A stretch of DNA of 64,000 bases from Armillaria gallica. Its lineage: Eukaryota; Basidiomycota; Agaricomycetes; Agaricales; Physalacriaceae. Shown here one piece after another: positions 35,430-47,929 of the stretch. Made by a program: the position numbers and the translations under genes. The stretch covers positions 496,001-560,000 of the forward strand of contig JBANDB010000008.1 in the NCBI GenBank assembly GCA_037576215.1, read 5' to 3'. The notes below the pieces were generated by a model that searched no databases, was not told the origin of the DNA, and worked only from the letters and a program-made list of their open reading frames with translations. Every line of letters begins with the position of its first letter. Position 1 is the stretch's first letter.

Positions 35430-37779
35430 CGCGTTTGAACAATATGGCGTCGTATTCGTCGTGGTAGTAATAAATATATGAAGACCGGAGCGAAGTCTCC
35501 GGCTGTCAGAGGATATTACGAGTTCAAGTTGTTCATCCGGAGTATATCCGTTACGAATGTGGTGGACGAAGACGCGCAGCAGGCACTCTGATTCGTAAGA
35601 TACAGGTGACTAACAGAACAAGCAAGGAAAGAAAAAGAAGAGATCAACAGGAAAGGTGAGCTCCGATAAACGCACCTTCGTAGCACAAAATCCCTGGAAA
35701 TTGTCCCGATAACAGAGCAGAGAACACTGGACAGGACTTTCCAAAAATTGCTGGGGCCTGTTCAGGTTACCCTCATCTTGCCCTCATCATTCCGTTCCCC
35801 GCTCTCGTTTCTCTTTGCGCGGTCACTTATTCACGCCTAACAGAGGCCGTGGGAAAAGCAGAGGTGTCCGCGCGCACTCCGAAACAACCTCAACGGCCCG
35901 GGTGCAGCGACTGATTATTATGAGGATAAGTGGGAAGTGATGAGGCTGGAAGGCCGGACGTTCGGGCCGATAACCGCTGACAAGCCCAACCAAACAGCGC
36001 GTCGTCTTCGCTTTTGCTTCCATCACCATCACAAACTTCGTCGCTGACTTGCTTCCTCTTCCTCTCCTGCTTCAATGTGGTCTCTCCGATAGCTGAGAAC
36101 TTAGTGCGCAGTGTCCATCAAAAACGATACGGTAACAAAATCTCAGTTGGTGATCTCAGCCTTCTAGTTGTTCTAAAGGCCACATTTTTAGCAGATGCCA
36201 ACTTGTACGGACCCCAGCAGATAGCTTTCAAGTCAATCATGCGCACGGTCTACGATAGATCGAACAAAGGCATCTAAGCAGCGAGGCATTTCGCTGTCAT
36301 CTCGATTTCCAAACCCAAGGTCGAGCCGACGTGCAGGACAATACTGCAGGGAAATCCAGAGATGCGACGCAAGGCAATACTTGCGACCACCTTCTGGAAT
36401 GCAAGCGGATTCAGGACTTGATGAGCGACCCGTAGGTACGTATTTATATTATCTATGAGGCCCTTGGTCTCGCCTGATCAAGCGCATACACTCAGGATAT
36501 GAGGATGTGTAGCCCGTCCTCACAGAATCGACGTTTTTGGGAGTATCTTCGCTGAACGGATGACTATAGTGTGATTGGATGGACGTTTGATTCGTATATT
36601 TGGTTGCAGGTGCGCTTTCGTCCTATTCCTTTTCTTGTTTTACCCACATTCTTGCAGGTATAGATTTCATAGTTCACGATTGTTTGTTCTGCGAGGTGCT
36701 GTCACCCGTAAGTCTCTTCTACCCTGTCCTCGATGTCACTGAATTCAATTGTAGCTCCATCAACGCAAGTCGACTACTTTTCCCCCATCGTCGCTCACTG
36801 TTACAGTGTAAAATAGAAGCAAGACGACACAATGGGACATTCTTCTGGAGACAGTGCTCCTTTTTATCGGTCCATCCTCAATAAGCGTATATCCGAAGAC
36901 ATACACCACCAAATATAAACATTAAGCGGCAGTCAGATGGACGAGGAGGTCAGCCCCGACAGACAAATGCAGAGTCATGTCTAGCTTATTACCCTTAGTA
37001 CAGGTGCGTATCTAGTACTTTCTTGGAAGTTCACTAGCTTACTGCATACGCTTCTCGCGATCAGTTCAGTATACCTTTTACTCTTACGGCGAAGGATCCA
37101 AGTCGAGCTCGTAACTTTAGCTACAGAAGGTCTCCTCGCCGAATGTCCGAACTAGAAGAAGTTAGCCTGCCGTTCTATCTATCACAGTACTGCACTAACA
37201 AGCTTCTCGCAGAACCGTTGATAAACCGCTGAGCTGATGTCGCTGCCATCCCCAAGCTCTCAGTGTCTCGCCACCCGGCTAGTTCACCACGAGCAATATT
37301 TGGCCAAGAGATTGCTACAACTTTTGTCTGACAACTGTTCCTGGGGACCCAATTTTCCGACATCTCGTGTCTTCTTCCTCGTTTGGCGCTTTATTTTCTT
37401 GGCTGATGAATCAAGAGAATTCCCCGGTACTGACGGTCAATCATTGTCTTCGCTGCAGACTGCCCTTGTCCGATATGGCCTGGTCATTCATCAGGTATGC
37501 CGTAAGCATTTCCACCCCAGCTTATTTTTGATCTGACTGCGTCCCTTTCTTAGCGTCTAGTCTTCAGCTTCCGTATATTCTTTCTTCGTGAGTATTGGAA
37601 GACCAAGGATAACGGCAGTCTGGCTCATCTGCGTGGACAGCAGCCAAGATGTCGTGCGAATCCCCCCGGGCGCTTAACGAAGATACAGTTCAGACATAGG
37701 GCCCGCCATCAAGAACGATTTCTAAACCCCGATAGTTTGAGGTCATCTGGCTAATGGGCTATGCCCCGAGAATGGTCGG
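35430..37779. other. No confident gene; small ORFs
   Basis: ORFs of 60-100 codons on both strands (36014-36277, 36600-36884, 37237-37536 plus). One frame near 37,100-37,220 reads RNFSYRRSPRRMSELEEVSL, protein-like but unplaced. No repeats seen. Confidence 0.4.
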
Positions 37780-38067
37780 ATGCCAGATGACTGCCGCTGC
37801 CGTTTGTCTCTTCCCATATCGATGTATGAGGAATTGGAAGTTCCAGGTCAATACGGCAACTTGCGTTTCATGTGCTTAGCTGATGTCTACCGTACGCAAC
37901 TCACACATTCTTCCGACGAGCTACCTTTTAAAGATGCTGTTGTAGTACTTATGGGGATTGAACAAGTGTCCCGATACGGCGAAACGTACAACATCACTAT
38001 CAACGATCGTCATGATGACTCTTTCTATATATATTTACTACCTACGGTAAAAGATGTGAATGACTGA
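37780..38067 (+). CDS. Hypothetical ORF, 95 codons
   Basis: Contains a regular-looking segment, DAVVVLMGIEQVSRYGETYN followed by ITINDRHDDSFYIYLLP, that suggests a folded beta-rich domain. The family is not recognised. It may be an exon of a larger gene whose other exons I could not place, or a remnant. Confidence 0.3.
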   Translation: MPDDCRCRLSLPISMYEELEVPGQYGNLRFMCLADVYRTQLTHSSDELPFKDAVVVLMGIEQVSRYGETYNITINDRHDDSFYIYLLPTVKDVND

Positions 38068-38525
38068 AAACGACTGGCGATCACTGATAATATACCCAGG
38101 ATCGGTGAAATCAGCATATGATTTACGGGGACAGCCCGGATTGCTGTTGTTAATGAATCAATGAAGCTCGTTACGCCCTGTTGAGGACTGCAGTAGCTGG
38201 CGATGAGGCTTCAATACATTGGTGTGTGATATATCTACGCATTCTCAAACGTGATAGAAGCTAAGATAGTATTACAGGTACCCTCAGTTACCACACGCCA
38301 GCAGGACCGGTCAAGGTACAGGTTCATCATCAAGGAGACATCTGGACATCCAGACATGTAATGGCTTACGGTAGACCAGGGGTGTGGTGCGCTTCGAAGC
38401 GCCATCATCTCAATTGGGACATGCAGGGCTGTGTCGCGCTGGGCAAGCTGTGGAACAACGCCCTGTTAGGCATTGCTAATAGGCTGTATCGGAACTGGCG
38501 TTCCATCATACAGCAGGTGGCGGGG

Positions 38526-38531
38526 TATAAA
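38526..38531 (+). promoter_or_regulatory. TATA box of the DUF6699 gene
   Basis: TATAAA in a GC-rich setting, 54 bp upstream of the ATG at 38580. It falls inside the longer upstream ORF and so favours the internal ATG as the true start. Confidence 0.55.
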
Positions 38532-38579
38532 GGAAAGCCACGTTTCTCGACGAAGAAGCCCCACCCCATTTCATCCAAG

Positions 38580-39398
38580 ATGTCTACCACGAAGACAGTT
38601 CGTTTCGCGGACTCGCCCAACGACATGTACTCGTATGATTCGGACCAGGCACCCTCACCGATAGCTACCCGGTCGTCTCAAAGGCTGTTCGAAAAGCTGT
38701 CGACCAGCGAGGAAATGCCACAGCCCAACGTGTATTATCATTCTCGGTCGCTGAATGATACCCCATCTCCCGAGTATGATCAGTCTCCACTGCCGCCCTC
38801 TCCGACCCTCCCTTCGTCCACTGACTCCTTATCTTCTCCTTCTGCTGCTATCCCTTCCTCGATACCGTCGTTCCGTCCACCACCAACGCCCGATGGTCTT
38901 CAGAACCCCATCGATCTCCCGTCAGTGAAGGAAGACTGTGAGCCAACCACTGTTCAACTACACGAATACCTCCGCCCGCCATACCTCAGCATCGACTTTG
39001 CCAAGGATATCTCACCGTACATCCCTGATATACCTGATGAACCGGCTACCTCTCCTGCCCTTCTTGGAGACATGGTCCTTGTTTCCAAGTACCTTCCCTG
39101 GCGGATTCATATATCGCCAGGTTCGGTCAGGGACATGGTCGTAGCGCTGTATACTGCGCTGCGCACGAGGGTTACCGAGGAGGAGCTGAAGGCTGTGGGA
39201 GGGACTGGTGTGAAGACGGCGTTCAGGAACCGCGTAGAGGGGATGGGAGAGGAAGAGATAAGGAAGGGTGTGAGGAGAGTTGATTTTTTGTTGGGGTATA
39301 CTATGTTCATCGGGGTTGAGGCTACCGATGAGCCGGGGGTGTGGAAGATTTGTTTGGCGCCGTGCCTTTCTGGGTGTCCCGCTGTGATCGTTCTGTAA
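38580..39398 (+). CDS. DUF6699-domain protein
   Basis: 272-residue protein if started at MSTTKTVRFA. The frame is open further upstream (to 38361), but that extension contains the TATA box and no conserved sequence. The N-terminal half is a low-complexity Ser/Pro-rich linker with many TP and SP sites; the C-terminal half carries the DUF6699-type core LPWRIHISPGSVRDMVVALY followed by a short helical region and a strand-rich end. The family is common in Agaricomycetes and has no known function. It appears intact and intronless. Confidence 0.7.
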   Translation: MSTTKTVRFADSPNDMYSYDSDQAPSPIATRSSQRLFEKLSTSEEMPQPNVYYHSRSLNDTPSPEYDQSPLPPSPTLPSSTDSLSSPSAAIPSSIPSFRPPPTPDGLQNPIDLPSVKEDCEPTTVQLHEYLRPPYLSIDFAKDISPYIPDIPDEPATSPALLGDMVLVSKYLPWRIHISPGSVRDMVVALYTALRTRVTEEELKAVGGTGVKTAFRNRVEGMGEEEIRKGVRRVDFLLGYTMFIGVEATDEPGVWKICLAPCLSGCPAVIVL

Positions 39399-39729
39399 GA
39401 AGAGATTATGTATTCCCTTCGTATTTGTATTGTTGTAGTATTGTACATTATTATTAGAAGACTGACCTCGACCAGACTTACGCTCAAAGAACTGCAGAGA
39501 TATGGTGTTAGACATACCGTACTGATAACAAAAGAATTCTACGGATATTGCTGTCTGGATGGTTGGCGCACAAAGTTAACTTTGCATGTGAGTCGCTGGT
39601 CTGGGCTTCTCTCACGACGCTGCTTGTTTCCTGATCCTGAGTGTCAGATAATAGATTTCGAAATATTGGATCTTTTTCAACCATTTGAGAACTACAGCAT
39701 ACACAACACTATCAAATTACATGCAAGTT

Positions 39730-41088
39730 TCATGACGCAAAATATTTGTTGGTTCCAGATCTCTTCGGAACATCAATGAGAGATGGCATGATTGCCTGAA
39801 TGAGATCCTTGTGAGAGCTGTTAAATCTATTCTGTTCCATCAGAAGACCCCATGCAAAATCAGCACCGGGTACCATCTGTAGTTGTACGCATTTGTTGCA
39901 TCTCGCGCCAATAATCGAACGGAATATCCACGTATCAACGAGCAGAGAAACCTTTCTGATATGAGCCATTACAAAACCAGTCAGCGGTCCCAAGTCGAAC
40001 TGGATTGAAATTTTCTCAAGGGTATTTGCTGTTGAAATATTCTTCTGGTGTAAGAATGGCGGAAGCTGCTGTGTGAGAACAGGATATGGAGGGTCCGAAG
40101 TTGAATTGATGATAGCACGATGGTAATACCAGACGATGAGAACATTCGGCACTGTGATTTCGTGAATATGTAAGTAACTAAAGATAACACGATGCATACA
40201 GTATGTCATCGTGCGGCCCAATCCAAGCGATACTTCGCAAAAGGCATGCGAGAGGCTGAGTATATAATATTCGATCCAAGGCTCCATACGTATCAAGTCA
40301 TCGGTGATACCTGGCAAAGTCATTAGCTTTCTACTTGATGAGTTCAACCAAGACGATTGATTGCGAACTTACCTCGAGAGAAACGCTCTGCCGTTTCATA
40401 ATTTAGGGCCAAAGCCTTCTCCTCCTCGCATAAACGATATATGCGGTCTTTCTCCTCTCGTAGGCGGTCTGCCTCCCTGCGTAAGTCATTCTCCTTGCGT
40501 AGACGATCTGCCTCCTGGCGCAGGCGGTTCTCCTCTCTGCCTAGGCGGGTTTCTACCTCTTTGAACTTGAAGTATCTAGTATCTTGTATTTCTGCCCGGT
40601 CTTCGAGAATCTGCAGCCGTCTTTCGAGATCCTTTTGGCGCCATCGTGCGTCCTGTCCAGAAAGGTGTGGGAGTTAAAACATCAGGCTGAGTAGTCGGAT
40701 GTGACGACCCACCATTGAACGTACATGAGCATTGGATTGAGGATGGGTAAGCTTCAAGACAGTTGCACTGGGTTCTTCGCGGAAGATCTGTTGAAGAAAT
40801 GTGCGCGGCGATGTCGACAGACACGGGGCTGTTTCGATATCCCCGTCTACGTCTATGCTGTATGGTCTATGTATGTCCTGGTAAGTAATAGCTGTAACGT
40901 TCTGCATTTGATGGGAATGCTGTGGTGATGGTTTGGGACAAGAAGAAGGGCTTGGCTTGATCAAGTACAGTGACGCATTGACGGCCGTCAGTCAGTTTCA
41001 AATTCCAAGTATAGTCATCACCGCCTGACGACCAGGATCCAGCACTGATCCTGAAATCTGTTTTGACAGCACGCAGAGTAGTGAACAT
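39730..41088 (-). CDS. Coiled-coil hypothetical protein
   Basis: Predicted 391-residue protein from four exons whose phases agree: 41088-40969, 40919-40725, 40652-40373 and 40310-39730. The N-terminal part (about 105 residues, WNLKLTDGRQCVT then IHRPYSIDVDGDIETAPCL) looks like a small beta domain. Next comes a highly charged coiled coil of about 90 residues with two near-copies of a 15-residue unit, RLRQEADRLRKENDL and RREADRLREEKDRI. The C-terminal 190 residues are mixed and unrecognised, with no clear membrane segment. Family and role unknown; a structural or oligomerising protein is a reasonable guess. Confidence 0.6.
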
Positions 41089-41754
41089 TCTGACCTATTG
41101 TTGACTTTTATTGCGCAGCAAGCGATCACACCCTGAGTTCTTTTAATCAGTAATCAGCGCGAAAATAATGATTCCATGGCTCGAGAATCGGGCAGTGAAT
41201 AAGAAATATTATAGTAGCTAGCGACCGTGAATCCATTCTAAGTTGGAACTATAGGCAAGAGTCTCTCGAGAGGTGAATACGAAAAAATGATATCCACACG
41301 CTTCCGGTCAAATTTGATTTACAAAACCCTAACGCCGAGGAAAGTAATGTTAGCGTTACGTCCAATATCTGGAGGGGAAGCATACTTTAGCTTGTCCTTT
41401 CCCAGAACTCTTTCTCAAACAAATATCATCACTTGATCGCACCCTTCCAGACCTCCGGGTCACCTCGCTCCTCGTACGTTCGCGTTTGCATTCAAAGTCC
41501 ATCTGTGAACCTTCTTTCTACATTTTGCTCCATACGTACGGAGCATTCACTACGGCATGAAGACGAGGCGTGTCCGATGAGAAAATGTGACATCGAGGTT
41601 GACGCAGCAGGGCTAGAATTGAATTCAACATTAACAACGGCAGTCTAAGTACACTCCATCGAGGGCGCCTGTCAATACTCCCGCATATAGCAGTGCGCAG
41701 CTGACCACGACGGTTTATTTTTACCGCCATAATGGCTATTAATAGTTCACTGTT

Positions 41755-41987
41755 CTACTTGCCTTCATCAGTAACACCTCTCTCTGAGATTACCAAAGAT
41801 AAAGCTCCCCTCTTTTGGACTAGGGATCAGATGGAGGAAAGAGGTATGCTGTCTCCAACAAAATTTCACTATCTGGAGCATGCAATACCCTACAAAAACA
41901 CTTATAACGACGAGGACGAGCTGAAAAAGTGTTGAGAACGGCAAAGTCAGATAGATTCTGAAGGCATAGTATGTAGACCTATACCAT
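41755..41987 (-). pseudogene. P450 N-terminal fragment
   Basis: Encodes the membrane anchor and proline-rich hinge of a P450 related to its neighbour: LVLVVISVFVGYCMLQIVKF, then LIPSPKEGSFIFGNLRE. The ATG (41987-41985) is followed at once by an intron GTATAG...TTTCAG (41984-41921), the same layout as the intact gene. A 2-bp AG duplication in AGAGAGAGG shifts the frame after NLRE, and the rest of the gene is absent. The fragment lies downstream of the intact P450 on the same strand, as expected of an incomplete tandem duplication. Confidence 0.75.
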
Positions 41988-42584
41988 CTTCCACGGCTGT
42001 TGAGAAGAACTGGAATCGAAGAAAATAAATTTAAGAGAAGCACGACCTGGCTACAGACCTGGTAAGACAATAAGCGTCAAGTAAGCGTGGCATGTCCCGA
42101 ATAATGCAGACGTAATATTATGCACTGTTACGAATCTGACCTTCGTGCGGGTTAGACCATTGAAGCCATCGACGCGAACGCACCTCCTCGGACATTTGTA
42201 TTCATCATCGAGAAAGTCAGATTATAAGGAACTTCTTCAAAACTCTCTGGCATGAGAATGACAACGTAGACATCGGTTCCCAGACGGGACAGCTAGTTCG
42301 GACTTGAATGCTTTCGTGACAGGTAATAGAATGGCCCATTTCTTCATACACATGCGTCAGAAATGAGAATCAGAGGGCTAAGCTGAATGACACATACTCG
42401 AATGTTACTCGATAAAGCTCGAATAGAATTTAACAGCGACATTGTTTTCGGGAAGTCGACTCATAACACGAGAGGAGATTTAAGATAACTGTGGTAATGT
42501 CAGGACAGATGGGTTTATTGTATACTAACACGTGTATAAGAATTATAGCGCTTACGAACACAATACTCGTTCGTAATGTTGTAG
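41988..42584. other. Spacer between P450 copies
   Basis: About 600 bp with no ORF of interest and no recognised repeat. Confidence 0.5.
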
Positions 42585-44990
42585 CTATCCCTCGCGTTGG
42601 TATATTTTAACAAATATAGGCATCTGAGGACCATCCTTTGGACTGCTTTTCAGTACTGGACGTTGCACGGCAGAAGCCTTCGAGATGATATCTTCATAGG
42701 GCACGGCCAGCTCCATCTCGAACTCTCGAACAATGGTAAACAAAATGACCTTCATCCTACAGGGCATCAGTCACTGATACGTGATGCAGCAAAACAAGAC
42801 ACACTCAGCGATTGAAAACCGATACCCAATACACGCTCGAGGTCCTCCAAGGAATGTCATCATATTGCCCCACACGCCCGGGATTGCGTGCACAGCTTCA
42901 GGGCTCTTCTCCCACCGTTCTGGTCTGCCAGATGTTCACTGTCAAAGGACCAGACATAAATAAAAGGATTGAACACACCGGTATTCTTTCGCATCCTCTC
43001 CCCACAAGGATTCATCTCGATTCAAAGCCGATATGGGAATATCGATCATCTCGCCTTTCTTTACCCTGTGTCCACTTTTCAGCAACCTTCCTTTGGTGAC
43101 TAAGGAGAACTCACGGGATTGAATCATGCATTATGCCTCTGGTATCTCGGAACGGATGACGCAGAGGTATCACATCGTCTTTAGCTGCAACACGTATGGT
43201 CGAGGGGACGGGAGGCTTCACTCTCATGGTCTCCTTGATAACCCAGTCTAGGTAGGGTAATGCATTTAACTCCTCCATTGTTGGCGTGCTGGTGGATACG
43301 GCGAGAAGCTCCTGGCGAAGCTTGGTCTGAACGTTGAGGTACCGACACAGGTAATAGATAGCCCAGGTCACAGCCGTGCTTTGGATGTAGGCGTTGGTGT
43401 AGCTTATGCGACAGTGACATATGAACGGACCTAGTTGTTTCATGTCCGGCAAGCAAGAACGTAGGGACCTCTATAAGTAATTCAATAGGCAGCATCAATA
43501 TGTCAAGAGATGGCATACGTGACAAAACATCGGCCTCGTTCATGCGTTGATTGACAGGAACGTCTGATGAAACATTGGCCCGGACAAGCAATGAAAGTAG
43601 ATCTTTGTTGTCCGCTTTCTCCGCTTCGCCCGCTACCTTCGCCTCCACTAGTAGCTGTCTGCCGAGACGCATCAAGGTATCCTGGATAGCTTGTAGCCGC
43701 GCTTTACCTTGATTGGGCTATTAGAAGTTAAAGTTAAAACGTCGGATTAATCTTCTGCGCAACACGTACAATCCATTTCAAGACGGGGAAGCGAGCACAG
43801 AGCACACGCATAAATCGACTTTCGTTGGCTACATGAAGCAGCTCGACAAGGGCCTGATGAACTTCGTTCTGTGTATCGTTTATGTTTAGAGAGTCGATTT
43901 TGTGATTAAAACCTATTTTTTTGACTCTGTGAATTATCTGGATGAGTGAAATAAATAAACATACCAGTGCGGGTTATAACATCCAGTGTCAAACGGGTAA
44001 GCCACGGCACAGTATCGATTCGTGCTTTCCCTGGCGACTTGAGACATTCTGTCGTCCATATCTGCCGAAGCTATCATAGAAGGGAGGTCAAAATGGTTCG
44101 TTATTCATAGCGGATGCGAATACCTGGATGGCTTTATCCAGAAACACTTCATGGAACTCGCGGATGTTAGCATGGGAAAACGCGGGATTCTGCGACGATT
44201 CAGAAGAAGCTTCGATCATGCGTCGAGTAAATCCTACCATAATTTTACGCTAAGGATTTGAATTGAGCATGCGTGTGACATTACCTAAGAAATTTAGACG
44301 CATACCTGCTGTTTATGTTGGCTACCTTCCACTGTTAGAAGGCCTGAGGAGGATGGTCAATCGAGGACAGAGAATGACAGGCGAAGGTCTGACCTTCACC
44401 AGTGACTTCACCTAGAAGTTTGCGTGTCATATCAGGCTTGGGGTAATCATCTGCATTGAACAGAACATGGGATATTGCTATTCGGAATCTGAGAAACCTC
44501 GTCCGGCAAATATGTTACACGATGGAAATACCTTTCGTGTCTGTGGTCAAAAGATGCCTCGTCTGTTAGCGGCTGTCAGTCGCCTTCAAAGGTCAAAGCG
44601 TGTAATGATCTCACTGCAAAGATTCCTCTATACGATAACGTAGGTCCGCACTGTTGAAACCAGCGTTCATGGACGGCATCGGGATCATTCTGAAGGTATT
44701 ATCAGATCTATCAGCTGAAAGAGCCCATCGCTGTACTTACCCGCGATGCCAGTACTTCTCTGAGGTTACCGAGAATAAGGCTCCCTCCTTTCGGGCTAGG
44801 AATACGACGAAAGAAAGAAGCATGTGCACCCCAAAAATATTTCCCCAGCTGAAGACAACAATATCCCGCTAATGCACTCAACACTACAGGGAAAAGCTAG
44901 TTGTGAATTAGTTACAGCCATAAACGAAGGCGATCGGGAGCGACAGTGTCAGATATCGATTTCTGAAAGCATAAAGTGGACTCTTACCAT
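42585..44990 (-). CDS. Cytochrome P450 (apparently intact)
   Basis: Heme-thiolate monooxygenase of about 530 residues, ER-anchored, in a dozen or so exons. The first exon is the ATG alone (44990-44988), followed by a 91-bp intron; exon 2 starts at 44896 with [20 protein letters not shown] and the hinge IPSPKGG. Downstream segments read [57 protein letters not shown] and LTRLTLDVI. The I-helix is [15 protein letters not shown], completed across an intron; the K-helix ExxR lies in [15 protein letters not shown] follows; the heme loop [13 protein letters not shown] has the cysteine ligand. C-terminal exon 42755-42585. Every join I tested keeps frame without a stop. The substrate is unknown; I do not assign a CYP family. 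Confidence 0.85.
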
Positions 44991-45555
44991 GATTCGTTTA
45001 TATGAGCCGAAGTTGATAGTGGTAGTGCGGTGTGGTTGAAAAATGTAAGGCTAGAGTGGTCCGAAACCATATAGCAACATAGGCGTTTATATATGCGCCC
45101 GAAGCTCTCGCAGTTATCTCCTCCGTCGGAGGTCTCACCACGGAAGCAATTATGCGACGGATTACCGTCGGCCCTCACATAAATAGCAGTCTGGTGCCGG
45201 CTCCCACGGCATTCATCGTTCATTGTTGAACATAGTATCCATCATTGACGGAGCCTGAGGAAGCCGGAAAAACACAGGTACCATTCTTCACACTCTTTGG
45301 TATGATTTGATTATAATAGGCATTGGGTTCCCGGCACCGGGATTACTTCTGAGCAATGGCCGTTGCACGATGTTGGAATATGCGAGAGAATTCGAGCAAT
45401 CCGGCATTCCGGCATGCTGAGTAAGGAGTTGATTCAATAGAAATTACTAGAATAAGCGTAGTTTAGTATAAATATAGGAAGTCAATGGGCAAACTCCTAA
45501 GGAGTTTGTAACCCAAAGACTATAGGTCTTACAAGCATTGTACTGAGGTAAAGCC
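44991..45555. other. Spacer between P450 copies
   Basis: No gene seen. Two small hairpins lie at about 45,492-45,510 (AAACTCC/GGAGTTT) and 45,515-45,535 (AAGAC/GTCTT), just downstream of the P450 pseudogene; their role is unknown. Confidence 0.4.
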
Positions 45556-46998
45556 TTATTTACAACACACGATAACAGACCTTTTCGCGATTTCTGCTCC
45601 CGGAACGGCTAATTCGAATTCGAATGCTCTTACGAGGGTGAAGAGGATAGCTTTCATCCTGTGGGTTGGTTAGAAGCGAAGAGGAAGGGAACATCGCGTA
45701 GAGCACGTACTCCACCAAGGAGAAGCGGTACCCGATGCAAAAACGAGGGTCACTAATGATTGTCAAAAGGTTTCCCCATACACCAGGTATGGACTTCATC
45801 GCGTCAGGAATCTTCTCCCATCTTTCTGGTCTGGTTCCTATGATCAGTTGACAAAATCCAATACACGTCAGACAGGACGAACCTGAACTTCATCGCGTCT
45901 TCGCCCCACAGGGCTTCGTCTCGGTTGACTGTGACAACGGGTATCATAATAGTCTGACCTTTTCTTATCCTAATTTCGACGCTTTGAATGAGTGCCTGGT
46001 CGGCGTGGGAGTACATACCTGATTGAATCTTGGACTCTGCCTTTCCTGTCAATGAACGGCCTGCTTAAAGGGATCACATCATCCTTTCCTGCAGTGCGGA
46101 TGGTTGAAGGGACGGGAGAATGTACACATAATGTCTCCCGAACAACCCAATCCAAGTATGGTAAAGCGTTCAATTCGTCCATTGTGGGTGTATCGGTATC
46201 AACCCGTAGCAACTCATCCCGCGGCTTAATTCGGCTCTCTGGACTTTGAGTCAGAGCAAAAAGAGACCATGTCGTTGCAGTGCTAAACGAGTGATCAGGC
46301 ACATAGATGGCCTCCCTCAATAACGCACACCTTGTCGTTTCATGCCCGGCGACCAAGAAAGTTGGGACCTCTGTCGGATATTGAGACGAGCCATACAGTC
46401 AAACAGATTGTAGATGTACTTACGAGCCAAAACATCTCTATCAGTCATACGGCGATGTTCACCTACGTCAGGAGACATGTTGGCCTTGACAAGAAGTGAG
46501 AGAAGATCACGAGCAATTGAGCTGCTTTTCTCTCCACTCGCCCGAATGCGGGCACGACTTTCATCGAGGAGTTGATGTCCGATGGGATCCATGATTTCGT
46601 GCGCTCTGGGAATTTGGGCATCTCATGGATCGGGCTAATTAGTCGTAAATAACATTCTTAGAGGCAGAGACGGAGAGGCCTCTTACGATAAAACGTAACG
46701 CCGGAAAGAAGGTCTTGATAAATAGCAACGGATTTGATCGTGTAGCCGTTCCAAGATTTCAATAAACGCTTCGTTTTCGTTCAACTCGTTGGGGGTATGG
46801 CTGGGGTCAAGTGAATTGAATTTGTAGTTGAAACCTTTGCAATACGTATCAGGAAGAGACATGAAGCAAAAGCGCCAAAACAAACCGGCTAGACCAATGA
46901 CATCCAAGGTCAACCGACTTAACCACGATAGTACGTCAGTGTGAAGAGATCCTTTTGCGGCCGCACATTCTGCTGTCCATAAATCTCGCAGCTATCGT
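45556..46998 (-). pseudogene. P450 pseudogene, 5' truncated
   Basis: Retains exons from the LRDLWTAECAAAKGS region to the end: [52 protein letters not shown] and [12 protein letters not shown]. Lesions: everything upstream of the 46,990 splice acceptor is missing; the frame shifts near 46,752 between IEILE and ATRSNPLLFIK; the heme loop has lost the conserved Phe and Gly (ISDPRFCIG instead of [10 protein letters not shown]) but keeps the cysteine; and the C-terminus stops early at KRSVIVCCK. Intron positions match the intact paralogue downstream. Several independent defects indicate a dead copy. Confidence 0.85.
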
Positions 46999-47929
46999 GT
47001 ACCCAGTCCCGACACGTCGCATAGGGAGTCTGATGGATCAAATCGCGCCGCCCCAGCTGCTCGCCCTTGTGAAACCGCGCCATCGTCACATCCCACTGCC
47101 ATCTCAAGCGGAAAGCGATACGCTGACAGTGGTATATCCGACGTTACGGCCAAGCCGAGGAGAGATTACGATGGAGCTTGACATTGTTCAGAGTCTCACA
47201 AGCATACGCATTCTTGGTTACGACAGCTGCGTAGCAGCGACCGACCGACCTCTTCCGTCACGAGCCATCGCACACCAAATTGCTTCCATGGGCGAGTAGT
47301 CGTTCAAAGGTCGGGCGACTGAGAGTCGGTCGCGATTGCTGATATGGTCTAGACGCTGGGGGATGCTCTATAAATACTCGTCCTTCTGCGGTCGCCGTCG
47401 TCGACATTTCTCCTGGAACAGCAGGATGATGACCATTGAGATATGCGGGACTGCTAGGAGCGAGAAGTCATGTAACCATGCAGATTGGCGTATCTGGGAA
47501 GAAAGACACGGCTTTCGAGACTCTGCGCGATCAAGATTAAGACCTGGAAGCTACTAGTACTTGTCGCGTAGGCTGCTCACAAGTCGCACCCATATGGCCG
47601 TCGGGATAGTTATTTAGTAGTAATGTATTATAAGGGTTGTATCAGTTATGCTCAACGGATAAAGTCGGCGGACTACCTCTGGAAGAGCTTGAGTTGATGT
47701 CGTTTGCCGTTTAGCATAAGCGCTAAGCCTGTGGAAGGACGGTGACCGTCAACGTCGAGAGCAGCACTTTAATCTTTGGGAAGAGTAAGGTTAGGGTTAC
47801 ATCACACAGCTGCAATCGACCGGATCGACATACTGAGGTCCTGGAGTTGCTGGCACATCCAACCATGCCCTAGTGACTGACCACTCTTGCTTTTGAATTC
47901 ATCTTGTCCAATGAGGAGGTCGGCATCGA
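46999..47929. other. No recognisable gene
   Basis: Short ORFs only (46955-47299 and 47336-47557 plus). A telomere-like GGTTAGGGTT is present near 47,790. Confidence 0.45.
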
